From: Acidimicrobiaceae bacterium
GTDB lineage: Bacteria > Actinomycetota > Acidimicrobiia > Acidimicrobiales > RAAP-2
Assembly: GCA_003162475.1 (NCBI GenBank)
Contig: PMOI01000023.1
Span: forward strand, 62,001 to 126,000
DNA length: 64,000 nt
Reading direction: 5' to 3'
Positions within the stretch are counted from its first letter, which is position 1. Each line of letters begins with the position of its first letter. Both the position numbers and the translations under genes were made by a program. The notes under the pieces are model-generated. The model did no database searches and was not told the DNA's origin. It saw only the letters and a list, made by a program, of their open reading frames with translations. This document shows positions 8,070-16,766 of the stretch, piece by piece.

Positions 8070-8259
8070 GACGCGGAGCTCCATTGGCCGACTCGGCGTC
8101 CTTCACGACTTCGGCTACAACGTAAACCTGTCAACTTGATTACCAGTAGTAGCCGGTGACCGAAGTACTGTATCTGCAAGGGATGTCACGAGTTCGACGC
8201 GGAAGTGAGAGTGTTAGCTACACCCTCAACCAATTAGACACCGAAGGACGACGTACGGA

Positions 8260-8568
8260 GTGACTACATTCTCAGGGTCATGGGATGTGACCATCGATAC
8301 GCTCATTGGTCAGATGGCGGTCGTTTTCGACATCACCGAGCAGGACGGTGCGATTCACGGTATCGCTCGTTCTGACGCGGAGGCCGTGGACTTCCTCGAT
8401 GCGGTCGTCAACGGGAACCGGCTTACTTGGTCGCAGGAGGTCACCACACCAATGCGTCTCACTTTGAAATTCGAAGTCGACGTTGAGGGCGACACGATGA
8501 CCGGTACCGCGAAAGCCGGCCCCTTCCCCGCTTCTAAGGTCTACGGAAGTCGTTCTTCGGCGCGCTGA
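8260..8568 (+). CDS. Small hypothetical protein, lipocalin-like beta barrel
   Basis: Protein of 102 aa beginning at a GTG with GGAG close by. It consists of alternating hydrophobic strands (GSWDVTIDTLIGQMAVVFDI, LTWSQEVTTPMRLTLKFEVDV, TMTGTAKAG) typical of a small beta barrel in which a compound could be bound. Proteins of this kind are common in actinobacteria but have no assigned function. It stands alone between lon and a decayed reductase fragment. Confidence 0.6.
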   Translation: MTTFSGSWDVTIDTLIGQMAVVFDITEQDGAIHGIARSDAEAVDFLDAVVNGNRLTWSQEVTTPMRLTLKFEVDVEGDTMTGTAKAGPFPASKVYGSRSSAR

Positions 8569-8604
8569 AAAATCATCGTCCGAGACGAGGGCGTTCAGCA
8601 GGGT

Positions 8605-8772
8605 ATGAAAATTCGCACTCGTTTCACCACGAGCGTCGACGGTTACGTCATCACTCCGGATGGGTGGCCTCGCCTCGTGCGTGATCCCGCGTTCGTCTCG
8701 GGTATCGCCAGAAGAGCAACAGCCCGCGATTTATCTGAAGTGCGATCTTGTGATCGCACTCGAATTACGTGA
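8605..8772 (+). pseudogene. Remnant of a RibD/DHFR-like reductase N-terminus
   Basis: The 55-codon frame starts KIRTRFTTSVDGYVITPDGWP, split here for length, which is the hallmark N-terminus of the RibD-C/dihydrofolate-reductase-like family. After about 30 residues the resemblance is lost, and a perfect 9-bp hairpin (AGTGCGATC 8739-8747, GATCGCACT 8752-8760) interrupts the frame. Family members have around 190 aa, so this is probably a broken gene. It could alternatively be a short expressed peptide. Confidence 0.4.
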
Positions 8773-8816
8773 AGAGCACGACGCGGTTACGACGGAGGAG
8801 CTCGTAGACCCAGGTC

Positions 8817-9596
8817 CTAGAAACTGACACCCGCCTGCAGCGCACCGTCAACCAAGAGCTCGGTACCAGAACAGAATGACGATTCCTCACTTAGGAAGAA
8901 CAACACCGCAGCCCCAATATCCTCGGGACGACCAAAGCGGCCGAGTGGTGGTGCCTGCCACTGCGTGATGTCTTCGCCCGCGTCGGGGTCGCCGACGGGT
9001 CCCGTGTGACGCATCCCAGGTGGCGTCGCACCAGGGCAGACGCAGTTGCAGCGGATCCCGTAGGGGGCGAGATCGAGCGCGAGCATACGGCTCATCATCA
9101 CCAATCCCGCCTTCGACACTGAATACGCGCCAATCGGTTGCTCGCCACGTAGTCCGGCGTCGGACGCAATGTTCACGACGCCACCTTTCCTCTTGGCGAG
9201 ATGTGGCTGAGCGGCCTGAACGTAGACAAGTGGTGCGTGAAGATTCACTCGAATCAATCGATCGAACTCATCAGCCGGCGTGGCGAGGAGCGGAGCATTC
9301 AGCGCCACGCCCGCGTTGTTTACCAGTGCGTCAAGTCCTCCCAGCAGTTCAACCGCTTCCTCTACCGATGAAAGAATCTCCTCGTCACTCTCGGCGTCAG
9401 CGGATACGAACCAGGCGTCGCCAATCGTGCGAAATTTTTCGACGACGGCGTCGCCACGTTGACGGTCTCGACCGGTAACCACGACGCGGAATCCCCGCCG
9501 CAACATTGCCTCGGCGATTCCGAGACCAATCCCTGATGTTCCACCAGTTACAAGCGCAAGCTTTCCATCGAATGAGTTCGGCCCAACGTTCGCCAC
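8817..9596 (-). CDS. SDR-family NAD(P)-dependent oxidoreductase
   Basis: Classical short-chain dehydrogenase of 259 aa. The Rossmann cofactor motif TGGTSGIG lies at residues 17-24, NNAG near residue 90, and the catalytic YSVSK near residue 152. The substrate is not evident. I chose the GTG at 9596, seven bases after a GGAGGT ribosome site; the earlier TTG at 9608 overlaps that site. It is divergent from the next gene with only about 34 bp between starts. Confidence 0.88.
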   Translation of the reverse strand: MANVGPNSFDGKLALVTGGTSGIGLGIAEAMLRRGFRVVVTGRDRQRGDAVVEKFRTIGDAWFVSADAESDEEILSSVEEAVELLGGLDALVNNAGVALNAPLLATPADEFDRLIRVNLHAPLVYVQAAQPHLAKRKGGVVNIASDAGLRGEQPIGAYSVSKAGLVMMSRMLALDLAPYGIRCNCVCPGATPPGMRHTGPVGDPDAGEDITQWQAPPLGRFGRPEDIGAAVLFFLSEESSFCSGTELLVDGALQAGVSF

Positions 9597-9630
9597 AAAT
9601 ACCTCCAATTTGCACCACTATACTTTTTTC

Positions 9631-10404
9631 ATGTCTGAGTCTCCGCAGTCTATTTTGCCGCCATTGGACGATCCGTGTGACGAAGGATTGCGAATTGCGC
9701 AAGCCGCAGCGGCGCAGAATTTGCCCATCCGTCTCATTGGTGGCGTCGCCGTTTTTCTACGGTCTCCGAGCGCGAAGCTTGCTGGGCTTCGTCGCACGTA
9801 CAGCGACGTAGACGTCATGACGCTCTCGAGTGGTCGCAAGAAGACCGTCGCCTTTTTCGAAGAGATGGGCTACGTACCCGACAAGATGTTCAACGCGATC
9901 CACGGTGCCACTCGATTGAACTTCATGGATCTCGGGCGTAATCGACCACTTGATGTGCTCTTGGACCGCTTCCAGATGTGCCACAACATCGACTTTCGAC
10001 AACGCTTGGCCATCGATCCTTTGACCGTGCCACTCGCCGACCTACTCCTCACCAAACTGCAGGTCGTGCAGTTGAACTTGAAAGACAACCAAGACTTAGT
10101 CACGCTGCTCGCCGATCACGCGCTCGGTGACGGTAAGAACGAGACCATCGAAACCGCACGTCTCGTCTCACTTCTCGGGGCCGACTGGGGATTCGAGCAC
10201 ACCGTTCTGCTCAATCTCGACGTCGTGCGCAACTCACTCGCCACGTTCGATCTGCCATCGGGTATGGCCGATCAAGTCAACGAGCGGATCGACCAGATCG
10301 TTTCAGCCCTTAATCGCGGGAAGAAGACCATCAGTTGGAAGTCACGTGCGCTCGTGGGCGAACGCGTTCGTTGGTACGAACTGCCTGAGGACGTGCGCCA
10401 CTAG
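9631..10404 (+). CDS. Nucleotidyltransferase-fold protein, probably leaderless
   Basis: Protein of 257 aa. Residues about 33-65 contain RLIGGVAVFLRS followed by YSDVDVMT, the GG...DxD arrangement of the nucleotidyltransferase fold seen in AbiEii-like and aminoglycoside-type enzymes. The rest is helical. A TATACT box (9619-9624) ends only six bases before the ATG and there is no ribosome site, so the mRNA is probably leaderless. No antitoxin-like partner adjoins it, so a toxin or defence role is not supported. Substrate unknown. Confidence 0.6.
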   Translation: MSESPQSILPPLDDPCDEGLRIAQAAAAQNLPIRLIGGVAVFLRSPSAKLAGLRRTYSDVDVMTLSSGRKKTVAFFEEMGYVPDKMFNAIHGATRLNFMDLGRNRPLDVLLDRFQMCHNIDFRQRLAIDPLTVPLADLLLTKLQVVQLNLKDNQDLVTLLADHALGDGKNETIETARLVSLLGADWGFEHTVLLNLDVVRNSLATFDLPSGMADQVNERIDQIVSALNRGKKTISWKSRALVGERVRWYELPEDVRH

Positions 10405-10410
10405 ACGGCC

Positions 10411-10443
10411 ACCCGGACACGGCCAACGAAGCCGCATCCGGGT
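10411..10443. terminator. Bidirectional terminator hairpin
   Basis: Located between two convergent genes: ACCCGGA (10411-10417) pairs with TCCGGGT (10437-10443), and inside it CGGC pairs with GCCG around a CAACGAA loop. A weakly T-rich stretch (TTGTTTATT) follows on the plus strand. Confidence 0.6.
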
Positions 10444-10453
10444 CCGCCCTTGT

Positions 10454-12097
10454 TTATTCGGGTGGTAGCTCCCTGTAGACCAGGTCGATATTGATGCCCT
10501 GGCCCTTTCGCACAGCCTTGGCGATGTAGAAGATAGAAAGCCCGACCGCTGCAACGACGGCCATGAAGCCCGGCACGTACCACCAGTGCGAATACGTCTG
10601 GATCGCCAGCGCTGGGTACTTCAAGACGTCGTACACCAAGAACGCCATGACCAGCGAGGAAAGCGGCGCGACGATCTTTAACACCGGAATCCCGAACCAA
10701 TTCACGTTGGCCGGCGAAGCCTGGTAGAGATCTGGTCGGCGATTGGGAAACGTAAAGGCGGCGACCGAGACAACCCAGACACAGACGACGCCAGCAAGAA
10801 CGCCAAGTGCTAACCAAAGCTGGAAACTTGTGCCGTTGACGCTCCACAGAAGCATCACCGTGATGAGGCCCATTACGGTCAAAATCGCCGGCACTGGCGT
10901 GTGCGTGCGTTCGTTGACGTCGGCCAACTTTGCGGGGAGCAACCGGTCAAACGCCCACGCGAACACACTTCGAATCGGCATGAAACTGTTACCCACCATC
11001 GCGGGAAGACTCCAAAAGAGAAACGATCCCACGATGAGAACGCCGAGCGTCCTTGAGTTCGAGGCCAACGAAGCCAAGAATTGGTAGAAGGGGCCCGTCG
11101 GAATGACGTACGCGGTGTTCCCCGTTGCTCCCGCGGCAGAGATGAACGCGTACCCAGCGACTTTGAAGATCAAGAGCACGCCGAGGACAAGGAAGACCAC
11201 GTCCCACGTAAGCGCCGAGAACATGATTTTCAAGTGCCGGTTGCGATTGCCCGCACTCTTTAGTTCACCGGAAAGATAGACACTCCACCAGTTCCACATC
11301 ATGAAGGTCATAATCACGAACACTGCGGGCAACGTCGCCGACATGAGACCCGCGTTGGGATGCAGCGCAATCGTCCCGCGTGCCGCGTGGATAACTTTGT
11401 CGTAGGAATTGCCCGTAGCTCCAAATCGAACCGAAAGCGCATTGAAGTTGGACTTGAATGTCTTCGGGTTAGCGAAAATAAGCACAACGAAAGCGATAAA
11501 AGTTCCAATTGAGGCGATGATCCAAAAGACGTTCTGCCAGCGCATGGTTCGTTTCGTGCCAGAGATCAGGATAAGTGTCATCAGCACGATCATGAACAAT
11601 CCGCCGAGGAATATCCAGGTGTTATTGGTTTGAAAACGATCTCCCCACGCGATCAAGCCGGGGTTGTGAAAAATCACGCCGAACGAAACAAGCACCGGTC
11701 CTAGCGCAAAGACGGCGAAGTAACGGGCCCAGAACGTGGCACCGATCATCCCGGAGAACGCGGCCGCAAAGTTCGACACCACGGCGACGGGGGGCGACAA
11801 GATTCGACTCACCCAGACGTAGTCGCCACCGGTTCTGGGCATGCTTGACGCCATCAACGACATCATGATGATAACTGGAATGTTCAAAACAAACGAGACG
11901 AGTGTCGCAGTAACGAGGTCGGCGCCAGGGAACGCGGAGAGCGCGAAGAACACACCCCACGCCAGTGCCGCACCAACTGGGGCAGAAAACACTGCGTTGA
12001 AAATCATTGCATCAAAGGCCGAGGCTTCTCGCACCAATCCAGTGCTATTGCGGAGGAATAACTGTCCACCCTCCGAAGTCGTCGGTGCTGTCGACAT
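10454..12097 (-). CDS. APC-family amino acid permease
   Basis: Integral membrane transporter of 547 aa with about 12-14 hydrophobic helices. It has the APC-family first-helix pattern (hydrophobic start with FSAPVGAALAWGVFF) and PRTGGDYVWVSRIL, the conserved loop after the second helix. It would import an amino acid or related amine driven by the proton or sodium gradient. Start taken at the ATG at 12097, which follows a G-rich ribosome site (GGGGGGAA). It is divergent from a sugar-type catabolic operon and shares its control region, so the imported compound may feed that pathway. Confidence 0.88.
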   Translation of the reverse strand: MSTAPTTSEGGQLFLRNSTGLVREASAFDAMIFNAVFSAPVGAALAWGVFFALSAFPGADLVTATLVSFVLNIPVIIMMSLMASSMPRTGGDYVWVSRILSPPVAVVSNFAAAFSGMIGATFWARYFAVFALGPVLVSFGVIFHNPGLIAWGDRFQTNNTWIFLGGLFMIVLMTLILISGTKRTMRWQNVFWIIASIGTFIAFVVLIFANPKTFKSNFNALSVRFGATGNSYDKVIHAARGTIALHPNAGLMSATLPAVFVIMTFMMWNWWSVYLSGELKSAGNRNRHLKIMFSALTWDVVFLVLGVLLIFKVAGYAFISAAGATGNTAYVIPTGPFYQFLASLASNSRTLGVLIVGSFLFWSLPAMVGNSFMPIRSVFAWAFDRLLPAKLADVNERTHTPVPAILTVMGLITVMLLWSVNGTSFQLWLALGVLAGVVCVWVVSVAAFTFPNRRPDLYQASPANVNWFGIPVLKIVAPLSSLVMAFLVYDVLKYPALAIQTYSHWWYVPGFMAVVAAVGLSIFYIAKAVRKGQGINIDLVYRELPPE

Positions 12098-12246
12098 TAA
12101 AATTCCCCCCATAAGTTAACGATGTTGCCCGTCGCGTCGAAACGCAAAGAACCCACGTGCTCAATACATCCTCAGTGCAAGTTACCTTCGCGAAGTTCCC
12201 AAATCAAGTGTTATGGCGGTTCTATCAGCGAATTCATCGACGCGAA

Positions 12247-12319
12247 TTTGAGAAAACGTTCAGACGGCGCTACCAAGTCGCGATGAACATCGGCATAGAT
12301 TTGAGAGAACGTTCTGTCA
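12247..12319. promoter_or_regulatory. Operator-like repeats between the permease and catabolic operon
   Basis: TTTGAGAAAACGTTC (12247-12261) recurs as TTTGAGAGAACGTTC at 12300-12314, 53 bp apart, close to five helical turns. The second copy sits in an 18-bp palindrome TGAGAGAACGTTCTGTCA (12302-12319) with eight of nine pairs matching and a central CG, the form of LacI-family operators. The rest of the 385-bp gap holds no gene that I can support. Confidence 0.5.
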
Positions 12320-12482
12320 GACAAAACAGTCACGTTGCCTCAAGGAGTAATCACGACACTTCGTCTAGCTTTTTTAGCTTGGTGTCTACGGAGTGGAGAC
12401 AAAATGTCGATCTGACCGTCGAAGAGGTCCGTTTACACTGTGATAGTTTGCTCGTCGTTCGCTCACAATTTGGAGGATTACC

Positions 12483-13298
12483 GTGGATGTTTTGACCGAC
12501 ACATTTGGCGTGAAGAAGCCTTTAATCGCTATGTGCCACTTACTCGGTCTCCCGGGACGTCCTCGCCATGACGCCGCCGGCGGTATGGAAAAGATCTATC
12601 AATCGCTCGCCCATGAGGTCCACGCGCTTCAAGACGCAGGCGTTGATGGCCTACTTTTCTGTAACGAACACGACCTTCCCTACTCCACGTCCGTGGGCGT
12701 TGAGGCTGGCGCCGCCATGGCGGCCGTCATTGGTCGTCTCCGTGCGGATATCCGCCTCCCCTTCGGTGTAGACCTCCTCTGGGACGCAAAATTGGCCGTC
12801 GCGGTCGCCCGCGCCACGGGCGCGAGCTTCGTACGCGAAGTCTTCACGGGCGTCTACGAGAGTGACATGGGTCTCTTCGCGCCAGATTTCGGTGACATTG
12901 CCGCCTATCGACACGCGATCGGTGCCGATGACGTGAAAATCTTTGCCAACATCACGCCGGAGTCCTCGAAGTCCGTGAGCAATCGGCCCGTGGCGGACCG
13001 AGCGAAGGGCGCGGTGTACATGGGCGTCGATGTTCTCTTGATCAGCGGGCCAGCAGCCGGAGCAGAGCTCGAACTCAGCGACCTCGTCGAGGCCAAAGAG
13101 GCGGTCGGCGACTTTCCGGTCCTTGCGAACACGGGCGTCCGAGACACCAACGTCACCTCGATGCTGGCCGTTGCTGACGGTGCCATCGTGGGAACCAGTT
13201 TGAAAGAGGAGGGTTCGACGTGGACCCGTGTTGACCCCGAGCGGGCCGCACGAATGGTTGAACTGTTCAAGGCAGAGCGAGAAGCCGCCGCTCAATGA
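12483..13298 (+). CDS. BtpA/SgcQ family protein
   Basis: Cytoplasmic TIM-barrel-type protein of 271 aa. Family features include MCHLLGLPG near the N-terminus, DAGVDGLLFCNEHDLP, and a late phosphate-binding-like part (VGDFPVLANTGV, ADGAIVGTSLKEEG). BtpA affects photosystem I in cyanobacteria and SgcQ sits in an E. coli sugar cluster, but the reaction is not established. GGAGGA precedes the GTG start. It is the first gene of a four-gene operon with a phosphoesterase, a carbohydrate kinase and an isomerase, which favours a role on a phosphorylated sugar. Confidence 0.85.
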   Translation: MDVLTDTFGVKKPLIAMCHLLGLPGRPRHDAAGGMEKIYQSLAHEVHALQDAGVDGLLFCNEHDLPYSTSVGVEAGAAMAAVIGRLRADIRLPFGVDLLWDAKLAVAVARATGASFVREVFTGVYESDMGLFAPDFGDIAAYRHAIGADDVKIFANITPESSKSVSNRPVADRAKGAVYMGVDVLLISGPAAGAELELSDLVEAKEAVGDFPVLANTGVRDTNVTSMLAVADGAIVGTSLKEEGSTWTRVDPERAARMVELFKAEREAAAQ

Positions 13299-14269
13299 GC
13301 CGCTTCCTTGGTTCCAAAGCTCCTCGCTCGGTTCTCTACTTCGCCACCGACATCCACGGCTCAGAAAAATGTTTTCGAAAGTTTTTGAATGGCGGTAAGG
13401 CGTACGGTGCGGACATCATGGTGCTCGGTGGCGACATCGCCGGCAAAGCGATTCAGGCGATGACGCACAAAGGTGGATCGACTTACGAATGCACCTTTCG
13501 CGGAGCGCACTACGAAATTGAAGAGGGTTCCGAACTCACCGAGCTCGAGCAACTAATCTCCGATTTTGGCTATTACCCGTACCGAGCAGAGCCGGGTGAA
13601 CTCGCGGCGATGCAAGCCGAGGGCACCATGGAGGCTCTCTTTGTCAGCCTCATGGAACAGCGCGTGCAGCGCTGGATGCAACTCGCCGACGAGCGACTTC
13701 GCCCGCTCGACATTCCCGTGTACTGGATGCTCGGTAACGATGACCCCAGCGAGTTGGCCACGATCTTGGATGAGGCACCGTGGGGAACGCACTCCGATGA
13801 AAAAGTGCTCAAACTTAAATCGGGACATGAGTTCATCTCGCTGGGCTACTCCAACGTCACCCCGTGGCACAGTTATCGAGAACTCGCCGATGACGAAATC
13901 GACCGCCGCGTGATGAAGATGGTCGATCAACTCGAAGATCCATCACGAGCAATCTTCAACCTTCACGTTCCTCCCTTTGACACGGGGATTGACGAAGCAC
14001 CCGTTCTCGACGCCAATCTCACCGTGCAGTCCGCAGCGGGGCAGGTCAAGATGGGACCCGTGGGCAGTACCGGTGTGCGCGCGGTAATCGAGCGCGTCCA
14101 GCCGCTGCTCGGTCTTCACGGCCACATTCATGAATCCGCCGGGTCTCGCTTCATTGGCAAGACCCTCTGCGTCAATCCCGGAAGCGATTACGGCACCGGC
14201 ATTTTGAATGGTTTTATCGCCACGCTAGAACCAGATCGAATTGTGGCGCACCAGTTCGTTCGAGGTTAA
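13295..14269 (+). CDS. Calcineurin-like metallophosphoesterase
   Basis: Protein of 324 aa with the metal-binding motifs of this superfamily: ATDIHGSEKC (D-x-H) near residue 18, VLGGDIAG near 48, the GNDDP box near 150, and the C-terminal LHGHIHES near 275. It would hydrolyse a phosphate ester or diester using two metal ions. An insertion of about 80 residues lies between the second and third motifs. It overlaps the BtpA-family gene by 4 bp (ATGA), so its substrate is probably in the same sugar pathway. Confidence 0.88.
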   Translation: MSRFLGSKAPRSVLYFATDIHGSEKCFRKFLNGGKAYGADIMVLGGDIAGKAIQAMTHKGGSTYECTFRGAHYEIEEGSELTELEQLISDFGYYPYRAEPGELAAMQAEGTMEALFVSLMEQRVQRWMQLADERLRPLDIPVYWMLGNDDPSELATILDEAPWGTHSDEKVLKLKSGHEFISLGYSNVTPWHSYRELADDEIDRRVMKMVDQLEDPSRAIFNLHVPPFDTGIDEAPVLDANLTVQSAAGQVKMGPVGSTGVRAVIERVQPLLGLHGHIHESAGSRFIGKTLCVNPGSDYGTGILNGFIATLEPDRIVAHQFVRG

Positions 14270-14274
14270 GCGCG

Positions 14275-15798
14275 TTGAAGAACACTGGCCCACTCTTTGC
14301 GGCCATCGAGGTCGGCACCACTGGTGCTCGCGCGATTGCGATAGACCTCGACGGCGTACGTGTCGCCGAGGTTCGACGGCCGTATCCAACCAACGTGTCG
14401 AATCCGGGTTGGGCTGAACAAGACGCCCTCGATTGGAGCGAACACGCCGTTCAAGCACTGCAACGCCTGCCCGAGCGCGTCAAGCGTCGGGTCGCGGGAC
14501 TCGGACTCACCGGCCAGTCTCCGAGCGTCGCCCCGGTCAATCGACGAGGCCGACCCGTCGGGCCCGGACTGATTTATCGCGACAATCGTGCTTTCGTCGA
14601 GGCCGCGGAGATGCGACAGCGCGTCGGTGCCGAGGCGTACCACGACATCACGGGTCACACGCCCGAGGCCTTTCACGTCGGCCCGAAAGTTCTGTGGCTT
14701 CGCCAACACGCGCCAAAGATCTTTGGCGCGACCTACAAATTCTTGCAACCGCGTGACGTCGTGCTCCACCGCTTAACTGGTCAATTCCTTACTGACGAGA
14801 GTCACGCGAACTGCACATTGTTCTTCGACATCACTGCCCGTCAATGGTCCAGTGACCTCTTTGGCCAGTTCGAACTCGATGCCGGGCTCTTTCCCGACGT
14901 CGTACCGTCCTGGACCGTGGTGGAGAACCTCTCAGCGAAGGCAGCGACCGAAACCGGACTTCCAGCCGGGATTCCAATCGTCATCGGTGCGGGTGACAGT
15001 CAGTGCGTCGCGTTCGGCGCGGGCGTCACGGAGCGTGGTCCGATCAGTGAGATGTCCGGCGCGTCGTCCTGTCTCAACTCGGTCGTTGACGGGCTTCGTC
15101 GCGACCGACGAATTACGCACTACAACCACGTCGTTCCCGATCGATTAACGACTGAGGTGGGTCTCAATACAACTGGAGCAGCTCTGCAGTGGGCCGTGAA
15201 ACAACTCGGCTTTGCCAGCTTTGAAGACCTATCGCGCGATGCCGCGATAGGTCTTCGTCGCTTGGGAAATCTCGCAGGGAAAGAAAATACGTGCGACGTC
15301 GCCCCGATCTTTCTTCCCTACATGGGCGACGGTGAGCGCGATGACCCAACGGTTCGTGGCGCCTTCATTGGACTCTCAGACCGTCATGACCGAGTCGCCC
15401 TCGCGTATTCGGTCGTGGAAGGCGTCGCTCTCGGCGTGGCGTCGCGCGTGGCCGTACTTCAGCGCGCTGGCTCGCCGCTCGAGGAACTGCGGGTCTCGGG
15501 GGGCGGCGCACATATTGCGGTGTTGGGACGCATCAAGGCGCACCTCCTTGGACAAACCGTCTGTCACCTCGAGGCCGACGCTTCAGCAAATGGCGCGGCG
15601 CTGCTCTCTGCGCAGGCCGCGGGTTTCACCGAAGAGGTCGCCGTGGCAATTCGTCATACTCTCTCGCGATCAAAGCGATTTCAACCGACTGAAACGCTCC
15701 ACGCAGCGATGCTCCCTCGACAGCGCTGGTTCGAATCGGCTCGCCGCGCGACGGCGTTGCATCGTGCGAACGGACCAACAGAAGAAAGTGGTGCGTAG
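14275..15798 (+). CDS. FGGY-family carbohydrate kinase
   Basis: Cytoplasmic sugar or polyol kinase of 507 aa, normal family length. The N-terminal ATPase fold shows EVGTTGARAIAIDLDG and GLTGQSPSVAPVN; the catalytic region has GAGDSQCVAFGAG near residue 240; the C-terminal FGGY signature region reads SGGGAHIAVLGRIKAHLLG. It is closest in outline to xylulokinases, but substrate cannot be read from sequence. TTG start five bases after the phosphoesterase stop. The coding sequence contains a perfect 14-bp inverted repeat. Confidence 0.88.
   Translation: MKNTGPLFAAIEVGTTGARAIAIDLDGVRVAEVRRPYPTNVSNPGWAEQDALDWSEHAVQALQRLPERVKRRVAGLGLTGQSPSVAPVNRRGRPVGPGLIYRDNRAFVEAAEMRQRVGAEAYHDITGHTPEAFHVGPKVLWLRQHAPKIFGATYKFLQPRDVVLHRLTGQFLTDESHANCTLFFDITARQWSSDLFGQFELDAGLFPDVVPSWTVVENLSAKAATETGLPAGIPIVIGAGDSQCVAFGAGVTERGPISEMSGASSCLNSVVDGLRRDRRITHYNHVVPDRLTTEVGLNTTGAALQWAVKQLGFASFEDLSRDAAIGLRRLGNLAGKENTCDVAPIFLPYMGDGERDDPTVRGAFIGLSDRHDRVALAYSVVEGVALGVASRVAVLQRAGSPLEELRVSGGGAHIAVLGRIKAHLLGQTVCHLEADASANGAALLSAQAAGFTEEVAVAIRHTLSRSKRFQPTETLHAAMLPRQRWFESARRATALHRANGPTEESGA
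15223..15256. repeat. Perfect 14-bp inverted repeat inside the kinase gene
   Basis: GAAGACCTATCGCG (15223-15236) and its exact complement (15243-15256) flank a 6-nt loop. The mRNA would form a very stable hairpin mid-gene. It encodes the variable stretch EDLSRDAAIGLRRL of the protein, so it is tolerated but not required by the family. Confidence 0.75.
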
Positions 15799-16703
15799 TG
15801 ACCCAATTCTCCTTGGGAGTGAACAACTGCTTCGCTGTGAAACGCTGGCCCGAACCAGACGTGTGGGCCAAGATCGTCAGGAATGAACTCGGTCTCGACG
15901 TCGTCCAACACAGCTTGGATCTCGTCGACCTTGATACCTCAACCGACGAACTTTTGGATCAAGCCAAAGATGTTCGCTTAGCCTGTGATCACAACGGACT
16001 CTTCATCGACTCAACGTTCACTGGTCTTGCGGCGTACTCCTCGAACCTGCTTCTCGCTCCGAGCGCGCCCGCAAGAGCACGCGCCCTCGCGTGGTTTAAG
16101 AGGGCCATACAATTCACTGCGGCGCTTGGTGCCCGGGGCACCGGAGGCCACGTCGGCGCGTACTCCGTCACCGACTTTCGAATCCCGACGCGGCAATCAG
16201 AACTCGAGAACCTGTTGGAGGAAAGTCTCACAGAGCTCGCTCACTTCGCACGAGAGCAGGGTCTTGACTATCTGCTCGTCGAAAATCTCGCGACCGCACG
16301 CGAACCATCCACGATGAAGGGAATCACTCGCCTCTTGAGCGAAGGTGACGACGCGCACGTGCCCATCCAACTCTGTCTCGACGTGGGACATCAGTGTGTG
16401 TACGGGTCCTCGGGCGACGAGCGTGATCCCTACTCGTGGCTGGAAAAAATGAGCCCCGTCGCACCCGTGATTCAACTCCAGCAAAGTGATGCCGAGGGTG
16501 ATCATCATTGGCCTTTTACCGAAAGCGCCAACGCCCTCGGGCGTATCGATGCTCATCGAGTACTTGACGCGATCTCTCGATCGGGTGCAGAAGAAGTATC
16601 TCTGATTTTGGAGATCATTCCCTCCTTCGAAGCCAACGATGACGACGTACTCGCTGACATGGTTGCCTCGGCGGAGTACTGGCGTCGCGCTCTCGCCGAC
16701 TAG
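15798..16703 (+). CDS. Sugar phosphate isomerase/epimerase (TIM barrel)
   Basis: Protein of 301 aa of the xylose-isomerase-like TIM-barrel family (AP_endonuc_2 fold). Metal-site candidates appear in the expected order: glutamate in LVENLAT near residue 156, DVGHQCVYG near 193, QLQQSDAEGDHHWPF near 228, and LEIIPSFE near 272. It begins at a GTG overlapping the kinase stop. With the kinase, it could isomerise or epimerise the ketose, much as in tetritol or pentitol catabolism. Last gene of the operon. Confidence 0.85.
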   Translation: MTQFSLGVNNCFAVKRWPEPDVWAKIVRNELGLDVVQHSLDLVDLDTSTDELLDQAKDVRLACDHNGLFIDSTFTGLAAYSSNLLLAPSAPARARALAWFKRAIQFTAALGARGTGGHVGAYSVTDFRIPTRQSELENLLEESLTELAHFAREQGLDYLLVENLATAREPSTMKGITRLLSEGDDAHVPIQLCLDVGHQCVYGSSGDERDPYSWLEKMSPVAPVIQLQQSDAEGDHHWPFTESANALGRIDAHRVLDAISRSGAEEVSLILEIIPSFEANDDDVLADMVASAEYWRRALAD

Positions 16704-16720
16704 AAACCAGAACTGTGCGG

Positions 16721-16749
16721 TGGGCAAGATATCACGTGGCGATTGCCCA
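16721..16749. terminator. Convergent-gene hairpin
   Basis: TGGGCAA (16721-16727) pairs with TTGCCCA (16743-16749) around a 15-nt loop, in the 63-bp gap between convergent genes. No T-run follows. Confidence 0.4.
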
Positions 16750-16766
16750 AATGCACTGCCGTAAAG

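Noticed and set aside
7359-8179. Long open frames of 181-241 codons antisense to the end of lon
   Set aside because: They lie wholly opposite the conserved Lon protease domain and read as His/Arg/Asp-rich shadow sequence with no family motif.
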